A DNA stretch of 64,000 nucleotides, taken from Vitis vinifera. Lineage: Eukaryota; Streptophyta; Magnoliopsida; Vitales; Vitaceae. Shown here in pieces: positions 48,044 to 60,354 of the stretch. Every line of letters starts with the position of its first letter. Position 1 is the first letter of the stretch. Below the pieces are notes generated by a model. It was not told where the DNA came from. It worked only from the letters and a program-made list of their open reading frames with translations, and ran no database searches. The stretch covers positions 1,503,001 to 1,567,000 of the forward strand of contig NC_081817.1 of assembly GCF_030704535.1 (NCBI RefSeq), given 5' to 3'. Both the position numbers and the translations under genes were made by a program.

Positions 48044-48637
48044 TCAAATCTCCCCATCAACACCTACAGAAACATCAGGCTGCCCTCCTGGTGCATTTCC
48101 AGGATGCCTAATTCCAGTATCCACATGCACATCCACTGCATCAGAAGCTGGTGGGTGTTCTAGCAGTGAGTGCCTGCAAGTTGGACAAGATGAGTGTGAC
48201 ACCAGCCATGTGTCTATGCACTTCATATGGAATCCATGGTGACATTTAGGGAGCACTCGAACTTTATCCCCTTGCTCGAATTCTCCTAGGCAAATAGGAC
48301 AGTCAGTGGCAGGGATGTTTGTCCCTGAGCCATATACAGCCACTGGAATCTGACGTAGCGCACTCTTCTTGAGGCCTGTTGCAGCTAGACGTGCGGCAGT
48401 CTCATCTGCGGTCTCAAAAGCAAGCCTCCTGCTGCATCTTAGAGCGCAGCGAACAATTGAGTTGAGTCCAAGGGCACATATCAATGCACAGAGCAAGGCT
48501 GCTAGGATGATCACCATGTTGGTATCAAAATTCGCCTCATTTGTGTAGGAGCTTCGCATCCTGCTTCCAACGTTTGGAGATGCACCAGGGTCTGTGTCAA
48601 GAAGTAGACGATGAGGACGATTCTGAAGAGACACCAT
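48044..48637 (-). CDS. ATL-family RING-H2 finger protein, probable E3 ubiquitin ligase
   Basis: A single exon of 197 residues, as usual for ATL genes. A hydrophobic membrane segment (about 41-60, [17 protein letters not shown]) is followed by a basic stretch, the GLD-like motif ([12 protein letters not shown]) and a RING-H2 domain near residues 113-155. The RING spacing is C-x2-C-x15-C-x-H-x2-H-x2-C-x10-C-x2-C, with the conserved Trp three residues after the sixth ligand (CIDTW) and Pro in CPIC. All eight zinc ligands are present. ATL proteins are membrane-anchored E3 ligases that pair with E2 enzymes to mark targets for degradation. The protein looks closest to the ATL72-76 group, but I cannot name the exact member. 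The start ATG at 48637 is the first in frame before the membrane segment. Confidence 0.92.
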   Translation of the reverse strand: MVSLQNRPHRLLLDTDPGASPNVGSRMRSSYTNEANFDTNMVIILAALLCALICALGLNSIVRCALRCSRRLAFETADETAARLAATGLKKSALRQIPVAVYGSGTNIPATDCPICLGEFEQGDKVRVLPKCHHGFHMKCIDTWLVSHSSCPTCRHSLLEHPPASDAVDVHVDTGIRHPGNAPGGQPDVSVGVDGEI

Positions 48638-49322
48638 TGCTATACTGCTCTCCCAACTTCTCGACCTTGAAAACCAGTAAAAGGATTCAAACTACCTGCA
48701 CCCTCTTGAAGACCTTTTGAACCTCCCTGATGATTTTATGCAAATAGGCTTGAAACCCCATTGCTCCACCTTGTTTTGACGGTGAATCGAACGACAAAGG
48801 AGATCGAAAGAAGGGAATTCATTTCAGTCATCATGGGGTCAGAAAATTTGTCTGCTGCCTCGTTATGTCTCACCTTGGTCTTGAATTTCCTCCCCAGGCT
48901 GGTATCTACAGACTAGGTTTCATGGGCTTTGATGCTTTAAGGAAGGCAAAAAAAAAAATTGAAGTGGCTTTCTTTTGCTTATTCCTGATCTGCTTTCAGC
49001 TAAGGAGGGAGACGGCTCTTTTGAGTTTAGGCAGTGTCTGGCAGGATTCCTACTAGATAAAGACATCCAAAAAGCATCCTCTTGGTCGCAAAGATAAGGA
49101 AGGAGAGGAATGAATAGTGTTTAAAGGGTAATAATTATCCTAATCTGCAACTATTCCACTTTCCCTCAGATCCCAGAAGTTCTTCCTCCTATCTAAGCCC
49201 AACTGAATCATGTTCCTCATCAGATCAGGACCAAACAAGGAAACAAAAGCAAACAACAACCATGCCAACTGAGAGAGCCAGAACTCAGCCTTACCAGACC
49301 AGTGAAACCTGCTGAGTTTTAT
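48638..49322 (-). promoter_or_regulatory. 5' leader and TATA box of the RING-H2 gene
   Basis: A TATAAAA motif on the minus strand at 49317-49323 (in GCTATAAAACTCAGC) is the clearest core promoter. It would give a leader of about 650 nt, long but plausible. A leader intron cannot be excluded. CT-rich stretches downstream fit a plant 5' UTR. Confidence 0.5.
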
Positions 49323-50721
49323 AGCGCGATTTACCGGAAACTTCCTTCAATAGAGGGCTGATTTTTGTGATGCAAAGAGAGATGCGATGGCCATGGTGTT
49401 TGTCTGCATCTGTTGGGGGGTTTATGGAAGTGCTTGTAGTCTATGGACGTGGCAAAGGGCACTGGCATACAGATAGGAAGATACCAATTGATAGTAAGCC
49501 TAGTGTTTGGTCTCCTCTCTTTCCTTTATTATTGAAGGATTTGACACAAGGGGAGGTAACATTAGAATCAAGCAGATGAAAAGAGTGCCTTACAATTTGG
49601 ATTATGGTACCTGATCCCACCTAATCACAATTAATTTTTCAAAAAAAAATGCTTATTCCCAGCACCAAATCCTTCCCCCACTCCTGCACTCATCCTTTTA
49701 TTGCAAAAAGGTGAAGTCATTTGTTCTATCAGTTTAGGCCAATGTCCACCGTTCGATCCCTCGTAGTGAAAGGTAACATTTTGGACTGTTTTTTTTCAGG
49801 ATCTTAGTTCAAACATCACTAAGAACCCAAAGCTGATTATTTTGGGAGGATGGAGGTCAAGAAACATGGCTTTCATGGTGAGAAATTATTGGCATACCTA
49901 CATAGGATGGGGAGGCTGGCCTTGACATGGTCCTGCATCTAAACCCCACTAGTTCATTAGTGCCATGACCATTACCTAATCTCTCCCAATAACGTCCCCT
50001 TTCTCATCATCCTCATCTCATATCAACTTCCAATCACACAAATTTTGAATGCCCTCCCCTTCCCAATTTCTATTACTCTCACTTGGCTTGGCAAGCCTCA
50101 ATCTTTGTCATTTTAGGTGAAGTGATTTGTTCAAAATCGATGTGGGATTTATCTAGATCTCATTCTAAACCATCTAGTGCCCACCTTATCCCCATAAGAG
50201 ATAGACCACTTATTGATGTGTCTAGGTCTCATTAGGATAAGGAAGTTTGGGAAGGTGGTTGTTAATTGCTTGATGTCTTGTGGTCAAGCCTAGTTGGTGA
50301 AAATATGATTTAGAATACATGTTGTGTCCCCCTCAAAACATTTATTCCTCAATTATAACATATGTATTTTTTTTTTCTTAGAATAATCTACAACAAATAC
50401 CCAAAAATATCTCAAATTTATTCTAAAAATAATAATTTTTCCTAAACCATTTTCTATGTAAAAATAATAATAATAATAATAATAATTAAACATGCTTTTA
50501 AAATTAGAATTTGATTTTATATTTTAAAGAATTGTTAGAAAAAAAAAATCAATTTTATAATTTAGAAAATAATTTGGGTATTTTTTTTTTAAAACATGTT
50601 ATTTTTTATATCAAATTTTATATATTTTAAATTATTTTTTGTAATGTATTTTAAGCTACACTTGAAAATATAAAGAAATATTTGAAAATTTTTAGATTAT
50701 AAATAAGTTGTATAGTAAGTA

Positions 50722-51145
50722 GGTGTTTGGTAAATTAACTTAATAATTTAAAGTGACTTAATAGTTCAATTTAAGTAATTATGTAAATTAGATTCATTTG
50801 ATAAAATAATTTAAAGCAAAAAATAACTTTAAATTTTAACTTATTCTTAAGTTAACATATTTATTTTATATTTTTATCCTTATTTATCCTAATTACCTTT
50901 ATGATCTCTATTGCTATTAGACAACTTCAATTGGTATTCAACCTCATTTACTGTAATTATAATTTATAAGGATAAATATGTCAATTTGATGGTATAAAAT
51001 AAATTTTAACTTAATTTTATCAAACAATTTTAATACTTAAAATAAGAATTAAATAATAAATTTTATGTCGATAATTTAAATATAATTTGACTGAAAATCA
51101 ATTTAAATTATTAAGTAATAAGTTTTATTTAACACCTCCTTAACT
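50722..51145. mobile_element. MITE-like element with inverted ends
   Basis: The left end reads AGGTGTTTGGTAAATTAACT and the right end is its approximate complement, ending in TTTAACACCT. A TTAATAATTTAA-type block is present on both sides. The length of about 420 bp, A/T richness and lack of frames fit a MITE, possibly hAT-like from the GTGTTTGG end. No clear 8-bp target duplication is visible, so classification is tentative. Confidence 0.5.
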
Positions 51146-51398
51146 TTATGAGAATTAAATTAGGAAATTACTTTCCATTTTCGAACAGAATTTTTGTAAG
51201 AATTCTTTTTAAAAACGGTTTTCCTTTTTTTATGGATTTTAGATTTATTATTTATGAAAATACGAATATGCCCTTGACATAATAAAACCATTTGTTCTGC
51301 TAAGAAAGGGGTAAAGTCTTCCCTCTCAACGTGCCATTAATCATTGATGTTCCATGAGCACGACGGTCCCATGAGAGAACAGGAAGAAGCACTCTCGT

Positions 51399-51410
51399 AA
51401 CGACGTCGTT
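51399..51410. promoter_or_regulatory. palindromic ACGT-core site upstream of the bZIP gene
   Basis: AACGACGTCGTT is a perfect 12-bp palindrome centred on an ACGT core, the general bZIP target type, 37 bp before the start codon. It may lie in the leader or core promoter. Binding is not shown by sequence alone. Confidence 0.35.
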
Positions 51411-51446
51411 TTGGAGTCAAACGCAGTGAGCTCTGCAGATGCAATC

Positions 51447-54400
51447 ATGCAAGATCCATCAAACCCTAACCCTATCTCTCACTCCCATAATGCTCACCAG
51501 CCTCCCTCGACGTCGTTTCCAAACACGGCCACCTCCCTCCGGGGAGGTCACCACCGGCGGGCACACTCCGAGGTCAATTTCCGGATCCCGGAAGACCTAC
51601 ATCTCGTCTCCGATCCCTTCGACGTTCCCTCGGCGAGCTTTGAGGAAATGGGATCCGAGGACGATCTCTTCTGCACATACATTGACATCGACAAGTTCGG
51701 ATCCAGGCCCGAAGGGGACGCCCGGATCGACAATGCCGGCGGTGGTTTGGCTGCGGAGAGCGGCGACGGAGAGAAGAGCTCTAGGCCTCGGCACCGGCAC
51801 AGCAATTCGGTGGACGGCTCGTCAATGTCGAGAGGGGAGAGTCTGTTTGTGGACACTATAGAGGCCAAGAAGGCAATGGCTCCAGATAAGCTCGCTGAGC
51901 TTTGGACGCTCGATCCGAAGCGAGCCAAGAGGTTTGGATCACTCTACTCTCTCCATTTGTTTCATTTCGTGTCTTAATTATATTCTTTTTTGATTGAATT
52001 ACTGGTGATGATGTTGTGATAGTTGATGTTTTTGTATGAATTCTGACTTTTTTTGGTTTGATGGAAAGCAAATGCTCATGATATTGGATTATAATGCCTA
52101 ACATTATGATTATACTGCACATATGTTACGAGTAGTGCTACATAGATTGAGCATATTCCCTGGAAACAAACACATAGCACAGATGCCCCTGATTTTGCAA
52201 AAAAGAAATTACATAACATGCCTTTGAGCATGGCGGAGAAGCAAACATGGAAAGGAAAAGGGAGAAAGGAAATATTTTTTGTTTACAAACATAATTGAAA
52301 GTTACTTTTGCGTTAAAAGACGAAAAATAAAGAAAGCAAATTGCTTTAGTGGCGAAATGGATGAAGTAGGTATATACTTGCGTTGCAAATGTAATGGTAA
52401 GTGGTGTGGGGGTCCGTTGGCTTCTCGAAATGCTAAATGGTCTCTACAAAAGGAAATGTTGCTTCATAGTTTTAAGCAAACTCTAAAATGCACTTTGGTT
52501 GACTCTTGGTTGACGCCATGGTGTAATGGCTATTCTAAGTCAATTGGGTTTCTCTGTTAATGTCATCAGGTTTTAGAGGGGTCCGTACAGATGGTGTTGG
52601 TGTGGTGTGATGGTGTTGTTGTGGTGGTTGCAATTAGCTTATTGCAAAGCTTGCAATGTTATCCATTTTTTAAGCTTGTTTTGTTCCAAAGCACAAACGG
52701 GATTCTCTTGATAAATTCAATTCACTTGTATCCTAAAATGATATATGGCTTTGTGTTTTGTAAAGTTTTCTCCCCTAAATTAAATGTTCTGTACAGGATT
52801 CTGGCAAATCGGCAATCTGCTGCTCGCTCAAAAGAGAGGAAGGCTCGGTACATATTAGAGCTTGAAAGAAAAGTCCAGACCCTTCAAACAGAAGCAACCA
52901 CTCTTTCTGCACAACTCACGCTTTTCCAGGTTTTTGTTTGAGCACTTTTCTAACTTGTTTTGTGCCTACTTAAATGTTTCACAGAAATGTGGTTTTTGTT
53001 ACCTGTGTTACAGTGAAACCTGGCTGTGAATCTGTGATAGTTATGTGTTTTTTTTACCACTTTCTTGATGACAACTTCTATCTGTGTATGACATGCTTAA
53101 AAAATTCTATCTTATTCTGAATACTCGGCCAAGCTTCTTGATTGGGCAGGTTTCACATTAATTGCTGGAAAACATCATTTGTTCCCTCTCCTGTTTTCAT
53201 TTTTGATACTGCATGTTCCTGCATTCTGGATAAAGCCATTGAAAATTGGTTTGTAGCTGTTTCTTCTTTTACCACAGCTGGTCCCCTCTTCCAACTTACA
53301 GCTGGTCCCAGTGGGATTAATAATTCAATGAGGATTAAAGTCCTGAATTTATTGGCCCCTATTTGAGTGTATTGTCAACTATAGACCAATCATAGACTAG
53401 GCTTTGTTTCAATAGGTATTAGGTTGGGTGACAATTACCTTTTACTTTTCTCACTTGGCAAGATTTTTGAAGACTGGGCACTAATTATAGTGGATGGACT
53501 TTGGGAACAAGATTTCATGGTGTAACAATTAGGCTTTGGGTCATTTAGGAAATGGGCAGGAGGAGATATTAAAGAAACTGGTAAAGATGGTGTCACAGCA
53601 TATTGAGGTTCCCATAAATCCAAAAGGAATATAAAAAAAATGAAGAATAAAATAAAGGATTTGAATATGATAGAGAACTGAACTGTTGAGCCCAAAAGAC
53701 ATACATCGTTTTGAAACCAGTCTTGGTCAGATTAAGGTCCCAAGGAATGACTGAGAAACCACAATTTTTCGATGCCTGAAAACCATCGATGGAAATTTTG
53801 GGAAATATTGGAGATATTTTCCGCCGAAATTTCGGTTATCAGTGGAGCTTACACCATGCCGAACAACTGCGTCCATATCCGGTCAACACATATGCTTCAA
53901 ATATAGAAACTAGTTTTGCCTCCAAACAAAAGCAAAGTACTAATCCTTTCACAAAAGACAAGGAAAAAAGCTGGAGGAGAAAAAGAAGCTCAGTGTACAG
54001 TAGTATAATTTCTGTATTTTACAGAAACATCAATTGTTGAGAAAAGAGATAATTTCAATGGAAATATCTAATTTGCTGATTTTTTTTAACTTTGACCAAT
54101 ATTTCAGTCTTTTTCACCAATATTTTGGGATTGTCCGTGATATTTCGGGTTTCTCCCAGTAAATCCGGATTTTTTGGTTGGCCAATGGGTGGGTCAAACT
54201 CCCAAAAATTTTCTAAACACTGCTGGGACTCAAACCCCTAACCCTAAGTTTAACAAAAACAACCTCGGCCACTTGGTTGTCATGTCCTTTAAGTATATAG
54301 TTGCTACTATAATATATATACTAAATTTATTCTAGAACTAAATACACATTCTAATACATTTCTACAAAATAAAAAATATTATAATAATAAATTAACTTTT

Positions 54401-57400
54401 ATAATCTTATATTCAAGGATTTCACTGATTAAATATAAAAATCGTTATCATAGTTTTTTTAATGAGTCTTTCTTTATTTTTTTTATATTAATTAAATACA
54501 AGATAAATATAAATTTGAAAATAAAAAATAAATAAAATTATAAATATTTTTAAAAATCATACAACCATTTCTCGTGTATATTTGAATACATTCAAATTAG
54601 ATAGATATCTATAAAATGTATTTTAAGTTCTATATATTATTATCGAATATCACAAAAATTATACATATATTATTTTTTTTTCAACAAAACTTCAATGCAT
54701 GTATTATTGTTTCTTTTATCATGTTTTTAGTTTTTCCTAATATTTTTATGAGTTTTCATTAATTTTTATCTCATTGATATTTTTGTCAAAATTTCCGTCA
54801 ATATTGTCTGATATATCCGTGAAATCTAACTACCAATAAATCCATAAAAACCAACATTTTCATCCTTGCTGAAAATAAAATCATCATATTCAACAAAACT
54901 GTAACACTAGGTGGCCAAAATTATTACATTGGCTATACTTTTTACATGTTTGAACTTGGAAGTAATAATCATAATGATAAATTAGGATGATGACTCTTCA
55001 ACCATGTACCACTTGCGTATACCAAAGCTTTTTTTATTTAATGCTTCCATTTTTAAGTTGAAATAAGAAGTATAAAGAAAATTTAAGTTTCAAATCTTTA
55101 CAAACCTATCAAAAAAAAAAAAAAAATTCAAATCTTCACTTACTATATTAGGATGTCAACTTGATCAAGAAAGGGAAAAAACAAAATCAAAGGAATACAT
55201 ACATATCTCTTGTCAAAAAGGATAGAAAAGAAAGTAAAAATGGTCTCATGTCTTCAAAAATCCTTTCCTGTTATGCTTTACCCATGGGAATGTTTCCATT
55301 CAAACTGTAAGTCATCTGCCATCATATCTTTTCTTACCTAGTTAATTGCACATTCTTTTTGGCATTCCTCCCATCCTTATAGAACCTTGAAGGTAAATCA
55401 AGTCAATCCTCTTTATTGGAGCATCAATTGGTTTCACTACACATGATCATCTTGGCCAACTTTATCTCATGATGTTCTCATTGCACCTATTCTAGGTTGA
55501 AATTTTCTTAGTACAAGCACAAGATTTTATGGAGCACTACTAAAGGTGCCAATTGGATTTTCTTATTAGGTTTGCCAAATGTTAGATTGTGTGATATACA
55601 TTGTAGGTTCAAATTCTAAACACTTAAACTTTTAGGAAAATTGGTAGTTCAACATAGTATCAAAGGGATTTATTGTGGGGAGAAAGGGCCTTAGAGAAGA
55701 AAATACATTTACTCAAGTGGTCTACTGTTTGTAAAGCAAAGTCGAAAGGAGGGCTAGGTGTTCGTTCTCTTTTTTTGTTTAACAAGGCCCTTCTTTGTAA
55801 GTGGTGTTGGTGTTTTGCTAGTAAAAGAGATTTGTTGTCGAAAAAAATCATAGAAGGAAAGTTTGGGGAAGAGGAAGGGGAATGGAGGTCAATTGTGGTG
55901 AGAGATTCCTATAGGGTTGGGTTTTGGAAAGAGATTGGAAAGTAGTGGGAGCTTTTTAATTCAATGATTTCTTTTGCGGTGGGCAATGGGAGTACAGTGA
56001 AGTTCTAGAAAGATAGGTGGTATAGTGAGGAGTCCATATGTGAGACTTTCTCGTCCTTATTGCCTTATTTGATTCTAAAAAGCCATGGGTGGCGATATTT
56101 GGGAACATTGAGAAGGAAATTGGAACTTCTGTTTTGTTAGGAACTTGAATGATTGGGAGTTGGGTGTCATGGAGTGTTTTCTTTCTAAACTCCAAAGACA
56201 ATCAATAAAGCGGAAGTAGGAGGATAGAATAGTTTGGAAGAGAGGTAACAAAGGGGTTTTCTTTCTCCAGCTTTATTCTTTGCTAGAGACTGATGGAACC
56301 ATTCCTTTCCCTTTAAAGATAGTTTAGAACCCATGGATTCCTTCAAAGGTCAGTTTCTTCTCTTGGGAGGCTTGTTGGGGAAAGGTTCTGAATTTAGATC
56401 AACTTAAAAAAAAAAGTTGGATTTTGGCCAACAAGTATGCATTGTGCAAAGAGGAATCAGAGTTCATTGACCCCTTCTTTATTGTGACAAGACGAGATTA
56501 TTATGGTAGCTGGTGTTATCCTTTTTTGGTGTTCGATGGGTTATTTCTGAGTCAATTAAGGAGACCCTCATAGGGTGACATGGTTCTTTTATAGAGAGAA
56601 GTCATATTAGGGCTTGGAGAGCTGCTCCTTGCATTTTCTAGACAATCTGGAAAGAAAGAAATATGAGATACTTTGATTATGAGAAATTGTCCAATCAAAG
56701 GCTAAAAAATATATTCCAAAACAATTTCTCTATATGGGCTAGGGTATATATAGGTGGAGGTTATACACATATGGTTGATTTCACAGATTGGTTGGGTCAT
56801 GGTTGAGGAAAGGAGTATTTTTTGTTATCTCTTTTCTATTTTTTGCTTGGTGCTCTTTATATATGACTTGTGTACTCTTGTGCGCTTTTTGCGTTTTATT
56901 AATACAATCTCTTACTCATAAAAAAGCCTCATTTGATGGGAGGTCATATGTTTGAACCTCACTACTGTATATTAATATCCTCAATTTATTAAGTAAATTC
57001 AAAAGAGGTTGATTGTGGTTGTTTGTGTATGGGTCTGTGTCTCTCCACATGTGGGTATGGAGTTGCACATGAGGGAGTGTGTTAGAGTGCATGATATACA
57101 TTGTGGGTCCAAATTCTAAAACTTAAGCTTTTCGGAAAATTGTTTGTTCAACACCAAATATATACATGGGATGAAGGCCCCTAGTCTTTCAGAAAAATTA
57201 CTACTCTTGCCATTGTGTCCCTTAGCAAACCCATTTTGAAAGCTATTCTCAAAATCCTCATTTTTCCTAATTTATAATCCCCTTTTAGGAAGGTTATTTG
57301 GATGTGTTAGTGAAGAGTTGGTAACTAATTAAATAGAGGACTTAATAATCAATCCTTCATTTCTTATGCATTTGATCTGGTGTTTATATCCTCAGCAAGT

Positions 57401-58343
57401 AAGGAAATCGATAAAAAAATAAAAAATAAAATAAAATAAAAAAGTTGTAATAAATAACTTGATTGCCCTTATTTTGGATTTGTTATCTTTTTCTTTGTAT
57501 ATATTTTGCTTCCAGTTTTTTCTATTGATAAGCTACCTAAAGGCCTATAGCCTTATTTTGTTTTCTTATAGAGAGACACAACTGGCCTGACTACTGAAAA
57601 CACAGAGCTTAAGCTTAGGTTACAAGCTATGGAACAACAAGCTCAACTACGTGATGGTATGTTCAATGATTTATGGCTTTTGAAATTATTGCCACTCTTG
57701 TTTAATAGAATCTTTGTGTCATGTGTATATTTGGAAATGTTTGGTGGAGGTGTGTCAAGTTCATTTCCGCCTTTTATACAAGTCACTAATGTGTTATCTA
57801 CTAAGTGAAGTGCCATGGATTGGCCGACTATAACCCATATGTATTTCCTTCCATATCATAGTTTTAGGTTACTTTTGAAACCTGGCTTTTTGTTTTCCAG
57901 CTCTACTGATATACTGGGGAAATTGCTAACCTTATACATTCTTGTATTTTTGTTCTCAAAATACAGCTCTGAATGAAGCACTAAAGAAGGAAGTAGAGAG
58001 GCTTAAGATTGCTACTGGAGAAATAATGACCTCCTCAGATGCATACAATTTGGGAATGCACCATGTTCCATATACTCAATCTTCTTTCTTCTCACACCAG
58101 TCACAACCAGGACCAAGTGAGTCCCAAAATATACAAATGCCACAGTTCCATCCATTCCCATCTAACATGTTGACCCACCACCAGCCTCTGCTTGGAGCAG
58201 CCCACTCAAATGCCCTCTCAGATATGTTGCAGCAGGATCCTCTTGGACGATTGCAGGGGCTTGATATCAGTAGCAGGGGCCCTAGTCTTGTGAAGTCTGA
58301 AGGCCCATCCATTTCTGCCAGTGAAAGCAGCAGCACATTTTAA
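51447..58343 (+). CDS. bZIP18: group I bZIP transcription factor, bZIP18-like
   Basis: Four exons join in frame: 51447-51931, 52797-52929, 57572-57656 and 57967-58343, giving 359 residues. The start MQDPSNPNP matches the beginning of Arabidopsis bZIP18 as I recall it. The N-terminal half has [27 protein letters not shown] and [14 protein letters not shown], then the conserved [15 protein letters not shown] and DPKRAKR. The basic region [12 protein letters not shown] (about 166-177) has Lys at the place where most bZIPs have Arg, a group I hallmark. A long leucine zipper follows across exons 2 to 4. The C-terminus is Gln/His/Ser-rich and ends ASESSSTF. It should be a nuclear DNA-binding dimer. 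RxxS sites such as RRAHSE could bind 14-3-3 proteins as in related RSG/VIP1-type factors, but this is inference. Intron 2 is 4.6 kb and full of repeats. Confidence 0.94.
55581..57149. repeat. pair of similar 70-bp sequences around the LINE
   Basis: About 55581-55650 and 57081-57149 are direct repeats of each other (GTTAGA-TG...TGATATACATTGT...AAATTCTAAA...TTCAACA) at roughly 85 percent identity by eye. The left one runs into a degenerate TAGTATCAAAG, similar to the initiator-tRNA primer site of LTR elements. They may be parts of an old LTR-type or other repeat that the LINE entered. The family is not identified. Confidence 0.55.
55660..56925 (+). mobile_element. 5'-truncated L1-type LINE fragment in bZIP intron 2
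   Basis: A 90-codon stretch (55673-55945) matches the end of plant L1 reverse transcriptases: [42 protein letters not shown]. Downstream frames up to about 56800 resemble the zinc-binding region that follows it ([27 protein letters not shown]), with stops and frameshifts. The 3' end TTTTATTAATACAATCTC then CTCATAAAAAA is typical of plant L1 tails. It lies in the same orientation as the bZIP gene and is inactive. Confidence 0.85.
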
Positions 58344-59397
58344 TCTAAACTTTGCTGATCTAGTCATGGCAACCTTATTTGTTGGATTGTTCATAGACTG
58401 ACATCTTATCAACAATGAAAGGTACTATTCTTTTCAATTTAATTCTTTTAATTGGATTGGGATACTGGGTCTTCAGTAGCTTTCATCAGGTTTTGTTGTA
58501 ATATTCATGAGTTTTCTTTGTTCAATTTGGAATTCTTTTCCTGTATGGGGGTCATATGGGGATATTTGTTCTTGAAGAGGTGGATGCATCTTTTCATGCC
58601 AAGCACCCCATTTGTATCTTGTCCATCTGTCAATGTTCAAACTTGATTTCTTGTCAAGAAAAGCACTCATTTTCTTCAATTATTCAAATGCATGAACTGA
58701 GGTTGTACTGGGTTCATCTCTTTTTCATTGCTTGTCCATCATTCCATGGTTTGCATTGTTGCAGTAGTTAGACTTTGAAAAACCGTTCATGAACCCAGGT
58801 CTTGGATAAGGCTACAACATATCTCTCTCTTTCTTATCATTGGAATCTATTTACTGTTTTTAGCATCAAGCATGTGTATTTGTTTGCCATGGAAGCCAGC
58901 AAACCTCTATTTTTAGTAGTAAATAACATTTGGATAGCATTTAATTTTCTCTAAAAGTTAGAATGAGCAGCTTTCGTGTCACATGCAGTATTTGTTTTCC
59001 ATTTATATTTAGCACAGGAATATGAACTATTCCATGATATTCTATGGCAGTTCTAATAATATTCCATGGCATGTTCTGTATTTTGTCCATATATCAATTT
59101 TTAAATTTTTAAATTTATTCATTCATTTATTTTTATGCCAATGTATGAACTGGGTTTCTCTGGTAATGACTTTGTTCCACTTTATACCAGATTGGCTGAT
59201 TTCAATCATCCTGCATAAAATTATGATATGTTAGAGAGAAAGTGCAACGTTGTAAGCATACTTGGGGCATTTATTCGATTGCAAATATACTTAGAAATTG
59301 CCTGATAAACACAAATTGCACACAACTAGTACAACTAGTACTATCTTCTTCCCAATTGATTGCATTCATCGATTCAGTGCTGCCTTTCCCTTCTTTC
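58344..59397. other. 3' regions of two converging genes
   Basis: The bZIP gene (plus) and the nsLTP-like gene (minus) converge here. The sequence is T-rich, moderately complex and UTR-like near 58344-58450 and near 59340-59397. No gene or clear repeat is visible between. Confidence 0.5.
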
Positions 59398-60170
59398 TCA
59401 TTTCACCCTGCAAAATAGCCAAGGAAAACAATCTATTTTTCTGAGACTCCATTGTATGTTTACCTTATGTGTGCCAACAATGTCTACCAAGGCTTTGCTT
59501 GCATGTTCAATAAATTGAGGAATAATTAACATGTGATAAGGTTCAAACTTATGACATCCCAATAATTAAGACTGATAGCATGTTAAGTTGCCAATTGATT
59601 GATTCAAAAACTTAGGCATGTGGACAATGAAACCAGCCTTAATCTCCAATCAATTAGATTCAAGCCAAGCTCTTCAATCAAATATAGCATAAAGGTCGAT
59701 CTACCAAGAATTCAAAGCAAACCTCTTCCTTAGAAGAAGCAAATAGTCTTCCCTTCAAATGGTAGGAGGAAATGTAGAGAAGAGGCTCACCTGGAGCAGT
59801 CGAAGTTGGCGATGATTGTATTGCGAATATTAGCATTACACTCCCCCGGAAGCCGCTGGGCAAAAGACAGTCTGAATGCGGGCTGGTGCTTAGTAAAGCT
59901 AGCCTTCAAGCATGAGCATGCTCTCTGCCTATCTGTTGCAGTTTTGTACTCTGCATTTAAGCCCTTAACGCCCGTGCAACATGCTGGCGGTGGTTTATTC
60001 TGTTGGCCTAAGAGGAATGACCTGCATGGTGTGAGCTTCCGGTTAATATGATCTTTGACACCAGGTGGCCAAGGTATGGCTGCATCAACCCAAGCCACGG
60101 GGTTGAGCATCAAGGTCATGATCAACCCTGGTATGCATGCAAGCATAAAGACTCCATAGCTGCTGCCCAT
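59398..60170 (-). CDS. non-specific lipid-transfer protein-like, secreted
   Basis: Exon 1 is 59791-60170 and exon 2 is 59398-59407. The tiny last exon completes DCSRVK and the stop codon, a position where nsLTP genes commonly carry their intron. The product has 129 residues. A signal peptide (about 1-31, with FMLACIPGLIMTLML) would send it to the apoplast. The mature part follows the type 1 nsLTP pattern C-x14-CC-x19-C-x-C-x23-C-x13-C, but the first of the eight cysteines is missing. A Lys or Asp stands ten or nine residues before the second. Since the first normally pairs with the sixth, that bond cannot form. nsLTPs bind lipids in a four-disulfide helical pocket, so function may be altered. 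I use ATG 60170, because the longer frame would need a GTG start. Confidence 0.85.
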
Positions 60171-60206
60171 GGCCACTACTACTCACTCATACTGATATTT
60201 TTGGAG

Positions 60207-60215
60207 ATTTTTATA
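60207..60215 (-). promoter_or_regulatory. TATA box of the nsLTP-like gene
   Basis: TATAAAAAT on the minus strand (in CACTATAAAAATCTCC) lies about 40 bp upstream of the start codon, giving a short leader typical of small secreted-protein genes. Confidence 0.6.
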
Positions 60216-60354
60216 GTGTTGATTGAGTAACTGCAAAGGTGTCTGGTTGGGTCCATATGAGGCTCGGGTTGTTGGGGCTGTTTTCCTGGTTAAATGCATG
60301 AGGGGACGGAGTTAAGCTCATGGGGAGAATGAGTCAAGAATGCTTATTAGATTA

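Larger units (their letters stand above)
49324..51446. other. intergenic region between RING-H2 and bZIP genes
   Basis: The region is mixed sequence without a recognisable gene. It becomes very A/T-rich from about 50340 and includes the MITE-like element at about 50722-51145. The last 100-150 bp is probably the bZIP promoter and leader. Confidence 0.5.
52930..57571. other. intron 2 of the bZIP gene, filled with repeats
   Basis: This 4.6-kb intron is far longer than the other two (865 and 310 bp). About 53750-54850 contains an unclassified repeat with many AATATTTC/GATATTT phrases (for example GGAGATATTTTCCGCCGAAA). A truncated LINE occupies about 55660-56925. Similar 70-bp sequences flank the LINE region. 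No other gene is seen. Confidence 0.65.

Noticed and set aside
51411-51446. Longer bZIP reading frame starting at 51411
   Set aside because: It would need a TTG start; the ATG at 51447 matches the N-terminus of bZIP18-type proteins.
60171-60176. nsLTP-like start at 60176
   Set aside because: That codon is GTG; the first ATG is at 60170 and leads straight into a signal peptide.
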